Assembly: GCF_018131075.1 (NCBI RefSeq)
Contig: NZ_JAFCLS010000003.1
Coordinates: forward strand, 124,001 to 188,000
Length of the DNA stretch: 64,000 bases
Origin: Bradyrhizobium sp. JYMT SZCCT0428
Lineage (GTDB): Bacteria > Pseudomonadota > Alphaproteobacteria > Rhizobiales > Xanthobacteraceae
Direction: 5' to 3'
Every line of letters starts with the position of its first letter. The first letter of the stretch is position 1. Positions 7,648 through 16,861 of the stretch are shown one piece after another. Under the pieces are notes generated by a model, which was given only the letters and a program-made list of their open reading frames with translations, was not told where the DNA came from and made no database searches. Position numbers and translations under genes: made by a program.

Positions 7648-8841
7648 TCAAGCCGGCAGGGCGCAATCCATCCATTCCGCGCGAACAGTCGCGTCGGTCT
7701 CGCCGGCTCTCGCGCGGCTCGCCAGTTCGGCAAAGGCTTCCGGTGGCATCAGCTGCGACAGCGCCCAGGCCGCGGCGCCCCGCACCAGCGCGCTTTCGTC
7801 GTCAAGCAATCGTTCGGCCTCATGCGCCAGTGACGCATCGCCGGAGTTGCCGACCGCAATCAGCACATTGCGAATGAAGCGGTCGCGGCCGATGCGCTTG
7901 ACCGGCGATTTCGCAAACAGCGCGCGAAACGCACCGTCGTCGAGCCGGGCCAATTCCGAAAGTGCGGGCGCTCGCAACGCCGCGCGGGCAGCCAGCCTTG
8001 TTTCGCGCCCTTGTTGCGCGAACTTGTTCCATGGGCAGATGGCGAGGCAATCGTCGCAGCCATAGATGCGGTTGCCGATTGCCTTGCGGAATTCGCGCGG
8101 GATCGGGCCCTTGTTCTCGATCGTGAGATAGGAAATGCAGCGGCGCGCGTCGAGCTTGTAGGGCGCCGGGAATGCCGCGGTCGGGCAGATGTCCTGGCAC
8201 GCGCGGCAGGAGCCGCAGCGATCTCCGTCCGCCTCGTCGCGCGGCAGGTCGGAGGCGGTGTAGATCGCGCCGAGAAACAGCCATGATCCAAACTCGCGCG
8301 ACACCAGATTGGTGTGCTTGCCCTGCCAGCCGAGTCCAGCGGCCTGCGCCAGCGGCTTCTCCATCACGGCCGCGGTATCGACGAACACTTTGACTTCGTC
8401 GCCCGACATCGCGACCAGCCATCGCGCCAGCGCCTTGAGGCGCTTCTTGATCAAATCGTGATAGTCGTCACCTTGCGCATAGACCGAGATCGCACCGCGC
8501 GTGCGCTTTTCGAGAATGTGCAGCGGATCTTCATCGGGCCCGTAATTGACGCCGAGCATGATCACCGAGCGCACGCCGGGCCACAACACGCGCGGATCGG
8601 TGCGGCGCTCGGGGCTGGCGGCGAGCCAATCCATGTCGCCATGGGCGCCGGTCTGAAGGAATTCGCGAAAATGCATGCCGGCCTGCTCGATCGCTTCGGG
8701 ACCGGTGACGCCGATGCCATCGAAGCCGAGCGCGCGCGCTTCATGCGCCAGCGCGGCCTTGAGGTCTTCGCCGGAGAGTTTGGCCTTGTTCAGAAGTCGA
8801 GGTCCACGTAACTCTGCGACGCCGGCACGCCGGCCAGCCAT
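7648..8841 (-). CDS. queG: Epoxyqueuosine reductase
   Basis: The cobalamin- and iron-sulfur-dependent enzyme that converts epoxyqueuosine to queuosine in the wobble base of certain tRNAs, the last step of queuosine synthesis. The sequence shows [37 protein letters not shown], two ferredoxin-type clusters ([12 protein letters not shown] and [11 protein letters not shown]) and a C-terminal HEAT-like tail ([21 protein letters not shown]). The start is uncertain. The ATG at 8841 overlaps the GST gene by about 50 bp, whereas the conserved part begins near [13 protein letters not shown], where only a CTG overlapping the GST stop is available. Strong translational coupling to the GST gene is likely either way. 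Confidence 0.93.
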   Translation of the reverse strand: MAGRRAGVAELRGPRLLNKAKLSGEDLKAALAHEARALGFDGIGVTGPEAIEQAGMHFREFLQTGAHGDMDWLAASPERRTDPRVLWPGVRSVIMLGVNYGPDEDPLHILEKRTRGAISVYAQGDDYHDLIKKRLKALARWLVAMSGDEVKVFVDTAAVMEKPLAQAAGLGWQGKHTNLVSREFGSWLFLGAIYTASDLPRDEADGDRCGSCRACQDICPTAAFPAPYKLDARRCISYLTIENKGPIPREFRKAIGNRIYGCDDCLAICPWNKFAQQGRETRLAARAALRAPALSELARLDDGAFRALFAKSPVKRIGRDRFIRNVLIAVGNSGDASLAHEAERLLDDESALVRGAAAWALSQLMPPEAFAELASRARAGETDATVRAEWMDCALPA

Positions 8842-9482
8842 TCGCTCAGCAGCGGGCGGAACGACGGGCGGGATTTCACCCGCGCGTACCACGCCTTTGC
8901 CGCGTCGTCCTCGCTCCATGGCACGTCGCCCAGATAGTCGATCGCCGAAAGATGTGCCGCGGCGGCGAGGTCCGCGTAGGTCAGCCGGTCGCCGGCAAGG
9001 AAGTTCCGCGTCTGCGCCAGCCAGCCGATATAGGCCAGATGATAGCGCACATTGACCTTGGCCGCGCGGATCACGTCGGCCGCCGGGGCGCCGCCGCCAT
9101 TCTCCTCAGCCATGAAGCGCTTGTAGATGCGCTCGGTCACCAGCGGATTGGAGGCCTCCTCGAAAAATTTCTCGTTGAACCATGCCATCAGCCGGCGCAC
9201 CTCGATGCGCTCGCCCATCGAGACCGGCAGCATCCGCCGCTCGTCGGCACTGGGGCCATGCACCTCATCGAGATATTCGGCGATGATGCCGACGCCGGGT
9301 ATGGCAGGATAACCTTCGGCGATCAGGACCGGCGTCGTGCCCGCGGGGTTGAGCGCGAGAAACGCCTCGCGACGTTCCCAGACCCGTTCTTCCACCAGGC
9401 GCAAATCGAGACCGTGTTCGCCGAGGACCAGGCGAATGAAACGCGAATGCGGGCAGAACGGATGATGGTGCAGCGTGTACAT
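8790..9482 (-). CDS. Glutathione S-transferase-fold protein
   Basis: A 230-residue GST-fold protein. The thioredoxin-like N-terminal domain begins [22 protein letters not shown] and includes the cis-proline region NPAGTTPVL; the helical C-terminal domain includes [25 protein letters not shown]. The gene precedes queG with an overlap. In alphaproteobacteria one GST-fold protein, FzlA, binds FtsZ and affects division. The residues seen here (no clear catalytic Ser/Tyr near the N-terminus) leave that possibility open, but I cannot assign it from sequence alone. Confidence 0.85.
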   Translation of the reverse strand: MYTLHHHPFCPHSRFIRLVLGEHGLDLRLVEERVWERREAFLALNPAGTTPVLIAEGYPAIPGVGIIAEYLDEVHGPSADERRMLPVSMGERIEVRRLMAWFNEKFFEEASNPLVTERIYKRFMAEENGGGAPAADVIRAAKVNVRYHLAYIGWLAQTRNFLAGDRLTYADLAAAAHLSAIDYLGDVPWSEDDAAKAWYARVKSRPSFRPLLSEWLAGVPASQSYVDLDF

Positions 9483-9853
9483 GAAGTCCTTGAATTGGTC
9501 CTTGGATCAGGAATCCTCGAATTAGGGGTTAGTTCGCGGCGCTTAAAAAACCCTCAATCTCTTCAAGGCCGCGTCGATCGAACGGAGCCACTAGACCCTA
9601 TTCGGGTCCCGATTGAAATCAGAAGGGAGGCCGCAATCACCTGTTTCGACGCGTTTTCCTGCCGCAGATAAGTTACCGATCTGCGTAAGGCAGATTGCTA
9701 TCCGATCCGGGTTCGGTTCGCTCGAAACGCTATAGCCGAGCCTGCATACGAGGCAACCGGTGTTTGCCGTTTTTTTGCGATTGCGAGATGGGTTCGAATA
9801 GGCGAGAAGGGCGCGGCTTTTTCGGCTGGTTTTCGATCGGAACGGACCCAATC
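9483..9853. other. Divergent intergenic region between the GST gene and uppP
   Basis: About 370 bp between two divergently transcribed genes, so it should hold both promoters. I see no convincing CTTGAC-17-CTATAT box, no strong palindrome and no coding sequence; in-frame extensions upstream of uppP are Arg/Cys-rich and not family-like. Confidence 0.5.
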
Positions 9854-10660
9854 ATGATGTCAGATGCAGTGCGGGCGGTGATTCTCGGCATCATCGAGGG
9901 TGTCACGGAATTCGTGCCGGTTTCCTCGACCGGCCATTTGCTGCTGGCGCAACGCTTCTTCGGCCTCGGTGAGGGCAATTTCTGGCAGAGTTTTGTCGTG
10001 CTGATTCAGCTCGGCGCGATTCTCGCGATCGTGGTGCTCTATTTCAGCAAATTGTGGCGGGTCGCGCTCGGGATGTTCTCCAATCCCGACGACCGGCGCT
10101 TCGTCATCGGCGTGCTGGTGGCGTTCCTGCCGGCTGTCATCGTCGGCCTGATTGGCGGCAAGTATATCAAGGAACTTTTGTTCAATCCGTGGGTGGTGTG
10201 TTTCTCGCTGATTGTCGGCGGCGCAGTCCTGTTGTGGGTCGATCAGCTCGAGCTCAAACCGCGCGAGGACGATGCCACGCGGTATCCGCTGATGATGTAT
10301 CTGTGGATCGGCATCGCGCAGTGCGTGGCGATGATTCCCGGCGTGTCGCGCTCCGGCGCCAGCATTGTGGCGGCGATGTTGCTCGGCGGTGACAAGCGGT
10401 CGGCGGCGGAATTCTCGTTCTTCCTGGCGATCCCGACCATGATCGGTGCCTTCGCCTATGATTTCTACAAGAACCGCGGCGAGATGACGACCGATCACAT
10501 CGGCGTCGTCGCGATCGGATTCGTGGTTTCCTTCATCACTGCGATGATCGTGGTGAAGACCTTCCTGACCTATGTCACGCGCCACGGCTTTACGTTTTTC
10601 GCGTGGTGGCGCGTCATCATCGGCACGGTCGGCCTGATCGCGCTGGCGCTGGGAAGGTAG
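9854..10660 (+). CDS. uppP: Undecaprenyl-diphosphate phosphatase
   Basis: An integral membrane enzyme of 268 residues that dephosphorylates undecaprenyl pyrophosphate to recycle the lipid carrier for peptidoglycan and LPS; over-production gives bacitracin resistance. Signatures are AVILGIIEGVTEFVPVSSTG near the N-terminus (including the catalytic Glu and the SSTGH loop) and GVSRSGAS in the second half, with about eight hydrophobic segments. The start is ATG 9854 (or 9857, MMSDAV); the longer reading frame upstream is Cys/Arg-rich and not family-like. The gene stands alone on the plus strand and is followed by a long palindrome. Confidence 0.96.
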   Translation: MMSDAVRAVILGIIEGVTEFVPVSSTGHLLLAQRFFGLGEGNFWQSFVVLIQLGAILAIVVLYFSKLWRVALGMFSNPDDRRFVIGVLVAFLPAVIVGLIGGKYIKELLFNPWVVCFSLIVGGAVLLWVDQLELKPREDDATRYPLMMYLWIGIAQCVAMIPGVSRSGASIVAAMLLGGDKRSAAEFSFFLAIPTMIGAFAYDFYKNRGEMTTDHIGVVAIGFVVSFITAMIVVKTFLTYVTRHGFTFFAWWRVIIGTVGLIALALGR

Positions 10661-10671
10661 ATCTATCCACA

Positions 10672-10795
10672 CGTCGTCCCCGCGAACGCGGGGACCCATA
10701 GCCACCGGCGACATTAATTTTTCGCGCCGGTCGTTGTCTTCTTTTTCGACAATGTCGGCCGCGGCGTATGGGTCCCTGCGTTCGCAGGGACGACA
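10672..10795. repeat. Long intergenic palindrome, GTCGTCCCCGCGAACGCGGGG family
   Basis: GTCGTCCC plus GCGAACGC...GGGACCCATA near 10673-10700 is mirrored by TATGGGTCCCTGCG...GGGACGAC ending at 10794. The element fills the space between convergent genes (uppP and the epimerase-like gene). A shorter, diverged relative occurs at 27448-27490. Confidence 0.8.
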
Positions 10796-10797
10796 AA

Positions 10798-11766
10798 CTA
10801 CACGGCCTTCCGCTGGAACTGGCCTGCGGCGCGGAAGCGCCAGAGATATTGCGGGGCGATCGCTTCCATCGAATCGGGCGCGATCCCGAGCCCTTCCAGC
10901 GTCAGCCCTGCGGCCTTCGCCGCATCCGACACCACATTGTCCGAGCGCAGCATGGCGACCTGATCCGGCGTCAGTTTCAGCGCACCCGGTGCGAATTGCA
11001 GGAACAGTGCGTTCAGTTTCGCCAGGCCGAACGGCAGCGAGACCAGCGCACGTTTACGTTCGGTGATCGACAGAATGATTTCCATGATCTCGCGCATGGT
11101 CAGCACTTCCGGCCCGCCGAGTTCATAGGTCGCGCCTGGCTTTGCCTTGCCGTCGACGACCTCCGCGACCGCGGTCGCGACGTCGCCGACATAGGCCGGC
11201 TGCATCCGGGTCTCGCCACCGCCGATCAGCGGCAGCGCCGGCGACATCCGCGCGAGCGCGGCAAAACGGTTGGTGAATTGATCCTCCGGGCCGAACATCA
11301 GCGACGGCCGCAGGATGGTGGCGGAGGGCACGGCCGCCAGCACGGCCTGTTCGCCGGCGGCCTTGGAGCGGCCATAGCCCGACGGCGAGTTCTCGTCGGC
11401 GCCGATCGCGGAGACATGCACCATCCGCCCGCCGGCGGCGGCGACGGCCCTGGCGATCGTCTCGGGGCCTTTGGCCTGAACGGCGTCAAAGGACTGCGCG
11501 CCGCCCTCGGCCAGGATGCCGACCAGATTGATCGCGATCTGGGAATCCCGCATGGCGGCCTCGACCGAGGCCGGATAGCGCAAATTGGCCTGAACGGCGT
11601 GGATCTGGCCGACCCTGCCGAGCGGTTGCAGATGCCCGGCCAGCTCCGGCCGCCGCACCGCCACCCGGATGCGATAATCGCGCTTGGCCAGCGCCCGGAC
11701 CACGTTTCGCCCCAGAAAGCCCGATCCGCCGAAGATCGTGACGAGCGTTTCCTGGTTCGATGCCAT
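10798..11766 (-). CDS. Complex I NDUFA9 subunit-family protein (atypical SDR)
   Basis: A 322-residue atypical short-chain dehydrogenase/reductase of the NDUFA9 type. The N-terminal nucleotide motif is FGGSGFLG in TLVTIFGGSGFLGRNVVRALAKRDYRIRVAVRRPELAGHL, and the middle contains VHVSAIGADENSPSGYGRSKAAGEQAV, where the usual YxxxK pair appears as YGRSK. In mitochondria this family is an accessory subunit of complex I; bacterial members are thought to bind NAD(P)H, with no proven reaction. Several in-frame ATGs exist (11787, 11775, 11766); 11766 is preferred because the conserved part begins right after it. Confidence 0.9.
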   Translation of the reverse strand: MASNQETLVTIFGGSGFLGRNVVRALAKRDYRIRVAVRRPELAGHLQPLGRVGQIHAVQANLRYPASVEAAMRDSQIAINLVGILAEGGAQSFDAVQAKGPETIARAVAAAGGRMVHVSAIGADENSPSGYGRSKAAGEQAVLAAVPSATILRPSLMFGPEDQFTNRFAALARMSPALPLIGGGETRMQPAYVGDVATAVAEVVDGKAKPGATYELGGPEVLTMREIMEIILSITERKRALVSLPFGLAKLNALFLQFAPGALKLTPDQVAMLRSDNVVSDAAKAAGLTLEGLGIAPDSMEAIAPQYLWRFRAAGQFQRKAV

Positions 11767-11875
11767 CGGGTCCATTGCCGGGTCCATTCCTGCGGTCAAA
11801 TTCGAGAGATCGTGGGCGAATTTAGCGGATTCGCGATACGCCAACCCGCTGTCGCTGTACAGCATATTTGCACAC

Positions 11876-11912
11876 CGCCCCGGAAAAGTGGGCTCCGGTT
11901 TTCCGCAAGGGC
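11876..11912. repeat. Short palindrome, CGGAAAA/TTTTCCG type
   Basis: CGGAAAA (11881-11887) pairs with TTTTCCG (11899-11905), flanked by outer CGCCC and GGGCG arms. It lies between the NDUFA9-like gene and the tRNA-Leu promoter. Similar elements are dispersed in this group of bacteria; no function is evident. Confidence 0.55.
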
Positions 11913-11953
11913 GATGGGCCAAAAATTTATAGCGCAGCCTGCAATTCATCAAT

Positions 11954-11982
11954 TTGACAAGCTCGCGACTGATCCTTACTAA
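11954..11982 (+). promoter_or_regulatory. Promoter of tRNA-Leu
   Basis: TTGACA (11954-11959), a 17-nt spacer and TACTAA (11977-11982) stand 9 bp before the first base of the tRNA, the expected distance for a sigma-70-type promoter. Confidence 0.8.
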
Positions 11983-11991
11983 CCCGCCCGG

Positions 11992-12078
<87 letters not shown>

Positions 12079-12245
12079 TTTGCCCATGCCCATGATGTCG
12101 CTGATGGCGGGCCGACCGGTCCGCCGGACGGTCCCAAAACCGGACGCTCGCTGCCGGGGCGCCGCGGCTGGCGGAACGCTCAAACCTCAGACCATGCGCC
12201 TGGCGGCCTGATTCGCGACCGACTTCTGCACGAAATACATCATGA

Positions 12246-13454
12246 TCAGCGAATCGACGTCGCGACCACGACGTATCCCAGCCAGTCGAAATGCCGGAGC
12301 GTGCCGTCCGGATTTTGCGCGATGATCGCAGCCGCAAACACTGACCCGAGCCCGCCGGAGAGTTGCTGCAGGGACGCGCTGACCGCGCTGAACGAACCGC
12401 GCTGGCTGGGGTCCGGTATCGCTGAAATCAGCGCCTGCGACGGGATCATGCGTGAAAAGATGCCGACGAACATCAGGACGTTGACGATGATAGCGGTCGT
12501 CAAACTGACGTGGCCGAGATGCGTGTAGATCAGCACCATGACCACCGAATCGGCGCTGCCGAACGCAAAGGTCGGGAATTTCCCGAACGCGTCGCTCGCC
12601 CGTCCGACCAGCGGCCCGATGAAAATGCTGAAAGCGCCGGAAACGAGATAGATGGTCGGAAGATGCAGGATATCGATGCCGAGATTATGCACGGTGAAGG
12701 CGCTTCCGAACGGCATCAGCATGAAGCCGCCGGTCGACAGCAGCGTCGTCACCGCGAAAGCCAGCGTATAACGCGGCTGGCCGACGGTCGCGATCAGGTG
12801 CCCGAACGCATTGCGTTCCTGCTTCAGCCGCAGATGCGCGTTCACCGGCCGCATCACGAGCAGGATCGCGGCCATCGCGACGAGTGACAGGCCGACGATC
12901 GCGCCGAAAGAGACATGCCAGCTCCAGTGGTTGGCGAGAAAAAGTCCGGCGGGAATGCCGAGCACCTGGCTGGCCGCGAAGGCGGTCTGCACGAAACCCA
13001 TCACACGGCCGCGCAGCTGTAGCGGAAACAGATCGGTGACGATGGCGAGCACCACGGCGCCAATCACGCCGCCGAACAGTCCGGTCACGATCCGGCCAAG
13101 CAGAAGCACGTGATAGTTCGGCGCCACCGCGCAAAGCAGCGTGCCCAACGTGAAGCCGGCATAGAAAAACAGCAGCAGGCGCTTGCGATCGAATCGATCG
13201 GCAAAGCCGGCCGCAAGGATGCCCGAAATGCCGGCGCTGAACGCGTAGGCCGAAACCGCGACGCCGAATTGCCCGGCGGTAATATCGAGCGCGGGCATCA
13301 GGATGGCGCCGAGCGGCGACATGATGATGAAGTCGAGAATGATCGTGAACTGCGCGAACGCGAGCAGCGCAATGAGAAATGACGGGTAGCGCGAAAAGCC
13401 GCGCTCCTGCTCCGGTTGTTCCTCGATTGGCGCCGCCACGATTTGTTCGGTCAT
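12246..13454 (-). CDS. MFS transporter, C-terminus lost by a frameshift
   Basis: A 402-residue major facilitator of the drug/sugar proton-antiporter type, starting at ATG 13454 (MTEQIVAAPIEE). Eleven hydrophobic segments are readable; signature loops include GFADRFDRKRLLL between helices 2 and 3, and GRIVTGLFGGVIGAVVLAI. The reading frame ends at VVVATSIR inside what should be the last membrane helix. In the frame one base away, SLIMMYFVQKSVANQAARRMV continues to a stop at 12187-12189. This looks like a single-base deletion near 12250-12255 that removes the end of helix 12. The substrate is unknown. The change could be a real mutation or a sequencing error. Confidence 0.85.
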   Translation of the reverse strand: MTEQIVAAPIEEQPEQERGFSRYPSFLIALLAFAQFTIILDFIIMSPLGAILMPALDITAGQFGVAVSAYAFSAGISGILAAGFADRFDRKRLLLFFYAGFTLGTLLCAVAPNYHVLLLGRIVTGLFGGVIGAVVLAIVTDLFPLQLRGRVMGFVQTAFAASQVLGIPAGLFLANHWSWHVSFGAIVGLSLVAMAAILLVMRPVNAHLRLKQERNAFGHLIATVGQPRYTLAFAVTTLLSTGGFMLMPFGSAFTVHNLGIDILHLPTIYLVSGAFSIFIGPLVGRASDAFGKFPTFAFGSADSVVMVLIYTHLGHVSLTTAIIVNVLMFVGIFSRMIPSQALISAIPDPSQRGSFSAVSASLQQLSGGLGSVFAAAIIAQNPDGTLRHFDWLGYVVVATSIR

Positions 13455-13755
13455 GAGATTCCGCCGTCGGGAGCGATGCCGTGCGGCGCGCCGGACGGAC
13501 GCCGCATTGCCGGGAACATATGGGCTGGGACAGATCGATTCACGCGGACGGCGCAAGCCGAGGCGGGCGCCGGCGATCAAGCGTTAGAATCGGGCGAGAG
13601 GTTGTCTAAACGCAAAGCAACGCATCGAAAATTCCGAAAGAATACAAAATCGCGTTGGTTATCACGGCGATGTGACGAGAAGTCTTCGCCCCCGGCGCGG
13701 TGCATCGACAGCTAGACTGCAATAGGTCTGCGCAAGAACGCTTGCCTCGTGCGCA
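13455..13755. other. Intergenic region upstream of the MFS gene
   Basis: About 300 bp between the MFS start and the end of parE. I see no convincing coding sequence, RNA gene or strong palindrome; it presumably carries the MFS promoter. Confidence 0.5.
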
Positions 13756-14055
13756 TCATTCCCCAGGGAATAGCAGGCGCTCATAATCTCGCGCGCCGTG
13801 AAGGATATGGATGACTTCAATCGCATCCTGACTGACGCGGTAGAAAATCAGAAATCGGCCAAAGGGACGGCGTCGAACGCCGAGGTGCTCGTAGCGCGGT
13901 ACCAATGGGTAGCCACGCGGGGCGTCCAGCAATGACTCGCATCTCTCCCGCAACTCGCGGACCAGAGTGAGCGCGCTCTGCGGGCTTTGCTCAGCAACAT
14001 ACGCCGCGATTTGCTCCAGATCGGCCTCGGCCTCGGCCGTGACGACGACGATCAC
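13756..14055 (-). CDS. parE: Type II toxin, RelE/ParE family
   Basis: A 99-residue ParE-like toxin: MIVVVTAEAEADLEQIAAYVAEQSPQ opens the fold, LDAPRGYPLVPRYEHLGVRRRPFGRFLIFYRV forms the central sheet, and IEVIHILHGARDYERLLF is the conserved end. ParE toxins poison DNA gyrase, while other members of this superfamily cleave mRNA on the ribosome; the target cannot be told here. The GTG start overlaps the stop of the antitoxin gene (GTGA), giving the usual antitoxin-first coupled operon. Confidence 0.9.
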   Translation of the reverse strand: MIVVVTAEAEADLEQIAAYVAEQSPQSALTLVRELRERCESLLDAPRGYPLVPRYEHLGVRRRPFGRFLIFYRVSQDAIEVIHILHGARDYERLLFPGE

Positions 14056-14309
14056 TTGCGATCCGTTTTGACCGCCAATTTCGCTTCCAGGCGGTCAAAC
14101 ACCTCGGAGCTTGGCTTCACCCGGCCGGAATCCGCGTCAGCAAGGCCACGCGCGATCGACGCGTCGAGCGCAGCCAACCTTGCTTCGCGTTCTTGAATGA
14201 GCCGCACACCTTCGCGCAGCACTTCGCTCTTGGAATGGTAGCGGCCGGATGCCACGAGCTTAGTCACGAAGCTTTCCAGCACCTCTCCCAAATCTGCGCT
14301 CACTGCCAT
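14052..14309 (-). CDS. parD: Type II antitoxin, ParD family
   Basis: An 85-residue ParD-type antitoxin with an N-terminal ribbon-helix-helix (LESFVTKLVASGRYHSKSEVLREGVRLIQERE) for DNA binding and an acidic, flexible C-terminus (DASIARGLADADSGRVKPSSEVF) that would wrap the toxin. It is translated ahead of, and overlaps, the ParE gene. Repression of its own promoter is expected from the family. It stands between the MFS and NYN genes without other mobile-element signs. Confidence 0.9.
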   Translation of the reverse strand: MAVSADLGEVLESFVTKLVASGRYHSKSEVLREGVRLIQEREARLAALDASIARGLADADSGRVKPSSEVFDRLEAKLAVKTDRK

Positions 14310-14391
14310 GCCGATCTCCGGCCTTCCTGCCTACAGGGGCAATAACTATTATTGGCCCGCCCCTTTTTCAAGCAGATTTCAGGCTCCCATT

Positions 14392-15198
14392 CTACTTTGC
14401 ATGGGGTTGTTTTCGCGATTTTGTGTTTGCCGGCTCATGCGCGATCTGGACCTTGCCTTTCGGACCGCTGCTGGCGGCCTTGGCCCTGATCCGCACATGC
14501 CCGCTGTCGATCCTTTCCACGTCGAAGGCTTCGGTCTTGCGGACGAGATCGATGAGTTTGCTATGGCCGTAGGAGCGCTGGTCAAAATCGGAAAACAGAT
14601 TTGACAGCTGCGTGCCGACCTGCCCCAGCGAGACCCATCCGTCCTCGCCTTCAATCTGCGAAATGGCCTTGTTCAGAAATGGAATCGCGGCGCTTCGAGG
14701 CTGAAGGGAAACCGGTTTGGATGGTGTCTCTGCGCTCGAAGTCGCCGCCGCCGGCAAAAGATTCTCGGTGTAGATAAACCGGCGGCACGCCTGCCGAAAA
14801 CTCTCGGGCGTCTTCTGGGCGCCGAACCCGTAAACATCGGCGCCTTGCTCGCGCATGCGGGAGGCAAGGCGGGTAAAATCGCTGTCTGACGACACCAGGC
14901 AAAAACCATCGAACCGTCCGCTGTGCAGCAGGTCCATGGCGTCGATGACCAGCGCGATATCAGATGCGTTCTTGCCCTTGGTGTAAGCAAATTGCTGGTA
15001 CGGATCGATGGCGTACTTTTGCAGGATCTCGGACCACGATTTGAGGTGCGGCCCGGAAAAATCGCCGTAGATGCGGCGGACACTGGCCTCGCCGAATTTC
15101 GCGACTTCCTCGAACAGGCCGCCGGCAATCAGCGGCGAAGTGTTGTCGGCATCGATCAGCACGGCAAAACGGGGCAATCGCTGCTGTTCGGCTTTCAT
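14392..15198 (-). CDS. NYN-domain putative RNase with LOTUS/OST-HTH-like C-terminus
   Basis: A 268-residue LabA/DUF88-type protein. The NYN (PIN-like) domain shows VLIDADNTSPLIAG, ASDIALVIDAMDLL and CLVSSDSDFTRLASRMREQGADVYGFG, whose acidic residues form the metal-binding nuclease site. The C-terminal part (AIPFLNKAISQIEGEDGWVSLGQVG to KAFDVER-like sequence) resembles the OST-HTH/LOTUS RNA-binding fold. The start at 15198 is chosen for the AAGGGGGTG ribosome site and the family-like N-terminus. Bacterial members are thought to process or decay RNA; no substrate is known. It is divergent from the RNase D gene. Confidence 0.88.
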   Translation of the reverse strand: MKAEQQRLPRFAVLIDADNTSPLIAGGLFEEVAKFGEASVRRIYGDFSGPHLKSWSEILQKYAIDPYQQFAYTKGKNASDIALVIDAMDLLHSGRFDGFCLVSSDSDFTRLASRMREQGADVYGFGAQKTPESFRQACRRFIYTENLLPAAATSSAETPSKPVSLQPRSAAIPFLNKAISQIEGEDGWVSLGQVGTQLSNLFSDFDQRSYGHSKLIDLVRKTEAFDVERIDSGHVRIRAKAASSGPKGKVQIAHEPANTKSRKQPHAK

Positions 15199-15362
15199 CG
15201 GTACACCCCCTTTGTGGTTGCGGCCATATTGACGCAACTCCGCCGATTCTGGAAAAGGCCCCATAAAGTACGCGATTTGGCGAGCCGGCCCCTCGTTTGG
15301 CGGCGATTTCGACGTTACTTTAGGACTTTAGGCTCTGCCGATTCGAAGAGGTTCCCAACGCC

Positions 15363-15977
15363 ATGACCATCCGCCTGCATCGCGGCGATCTGCCGGATCT
15401 TTCCCGCTACACGGATTCGGTTGCGATCGATACCGAGACCATGGGGCTCAATCCGCATCGCGACCGGCTTTGCGTGGTGCAGATGTCGAATGGCGACGGC
15501 ACCGCCGACGTGATCCAGATCCCGAAGGACCACAGCGACGCGCCGAACCTGAAGGCGCTGCTCGCCAATCCCAAAGTCATCAAGATCTTCCACTTCGCCC
15601 GCTTCGACCTGGCCGCCCTCTTCAACGCCTTTGGCGTGATGCCGCAGCCGGTCTACTGCACCAAGATCGCCTCGCGGCTCAGCCGCACCTATACCGACCG
15701 GCATGGCCTGAAGGATCTGGTGCGCGAGGTGCTCAATATCGACCTGTCGAAGCAGCAGCAGTCGAGCGACTGGGGTTCGGCCAGCCTCAGCGAGGCGCAG
15801 CTCGCCTATGCGGCCTCCGATGTGCTGCATCTGCATGGCCTGCGGGAACGGCTCAACGCCATGCTGGCGCGCGAGGGGCGCACCGAACTGGCGCAGGCCT
15901 GTTTCGATTTCCTGCCGACCCGGGCCAGGCTCGACCTCGGCGGCTGGGAGCTCGAGGATATTTTCGCGCATTCCTGA
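15363..15977 (+). CDS. rnd: Ribonuclease D-family 3'-5' exonuclease (short form)
   Basis: A 204-residue DEDDy exonuclease. AIDTETMGL (D23, E25) is Exo I, KIFHFARFDLAALFN is Exo II, and LAYAASDVLHL is Exo III with the Tyr and Asp. The C-terminal HRDC domains of full-length RNase D are absent, as in many alphaproteobacterial short forms. It trims the 3' ends of tRNA and other stable RNA. The gene heads the conserved block that continues with lptC. Confidence 0.92.
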   Translation: MTIRLHRGDLPDLSRYTDSVAIDTETMGLNPHRDRLCVVQMSNGDGTADVIQIPKDHSDAPNLKALLANPKVIKIFHFARFDLAALFNAFGVMPQPVYCTKIASRLSRTYTDRHGLKDLVREVLNIDLSKQQQSSDWGSASLSEAQLAYAASDVLHLHGLRERLNAMLAREGRTELAQACFDFLPTRARLDLGGWELEDIFAHS

Positions 15978-16117
15978 ACCGGGGCGATTTGAAGCAGTCC
16001 CCGGGGTGCCTGGGGGTGTTTACGCCCCGTTTCGGTCACACTGGTAAAGCGAGGTCCGGGCTGCATCGTGAGGCAATCCCGGCTACAATGGCGGGCTAAC
16101 CTCGCTCTGGAGCAGCG

Positions 16118-16861
16118 GTGAACTCGTCACAGAACCCAGCCTACGTCGCCGGAATGGAGGCGCGCTTTGCCAGCGCGGCGCGCCACAGCCGGATGGTACG
16201 GATGCTGCGGATCGCGGTGCCGTCGGCAGTGGTGCTGGCGATGGCGAGCATCGTCGCCGTGTCGGTTTTCAACCCGTTCCGGATGCTGTTGCCGAAGCTC
16301 CCGGTCGATATCGGCAATCTGGTGGTTTCCGGCACCAAGATTACGATGGAATCGCCGCATCTCGCCGGCTTTTCGACCGATCAGCGGCCGTACGAAGTCT
16401 GGGCCAAGGCCGCGATCCAGGATCTGACCGATCCCGACCATATGGAACTCAAGGCGCCGCGCGCCAAGGTGATGCTGGAAGACAAGAGCACGGTGACGAT
16501 GGACGCCCGCACCGGCTATTACGACAGCAAGCAGCAATTGCTCGATCTGCGTAAGGATATCTTCCTGCAATCCTCCACCGGCTATGAAGCCCGCATGTCG
16601 CAGGCCTATATCGACATCAACAAGGGCACGGTAACCTCGGATGAACATGTGGATGTCAAACTGCTGAACGGAACGCTGGTCGCCGACAGGCTCAGAATCC
16701 TCAACAGCGGCGAGGTGGTGCGGTTCGAAGGCAATGTCGTGATGAATCTGGACAAACTGGGTGATGACGTTGCGCCCGCTCAGCCTGCGCCAGCGCCCGA
16801 ACCCGTTGCTCCAGCGCCGAAGACGCGATCCGTCTCCAGCAAATCTTCCAACGCGAAATGA
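16118..16861 (+). CDS. lptC: LPS export ABC transporter periplasmic protein LptC
   Basis: A 247-residue bitopic inner-membrane protein. A cytosolic basic N-terminus precedes one membrane helix (IAVPSAVVLAMASIVAVSVF) and a periplasmic beta-jellyroll with repeated strand pairs (KITMESPHLAGFSTDQRPYEVWAKAA...). LptC receives LPS from LptB2FG and passes it to LptA. The C-terminal 30 residues are Pro/Ala-rich. The start is GTG. The stop overlaps the lptA ATG (ATGA), so the two are coupled. Confidence 0.93.
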   Translation: MNSSQNPAYVAGMEARFASAARHSRMVRMLRIAVPSAVVLAMASIVAVSVFNPFRMLLPKLPVDIGNLVVSGTKITMESPHLAGFSTDQRPYEVWAKAAIQDLTDPDHMELKAPRAKVMLEDKSTVTMDARTGYYDSKQQLLDLRKDIFLQSSTGYEARMSQAYIDINKGTVTSDEHVDVKLLNGTLVADRLRILNSGEVVRFEGNVVMNLDKLGDDVAPAQPAPAPEPVAPAPKTRSVSSKSSNAK

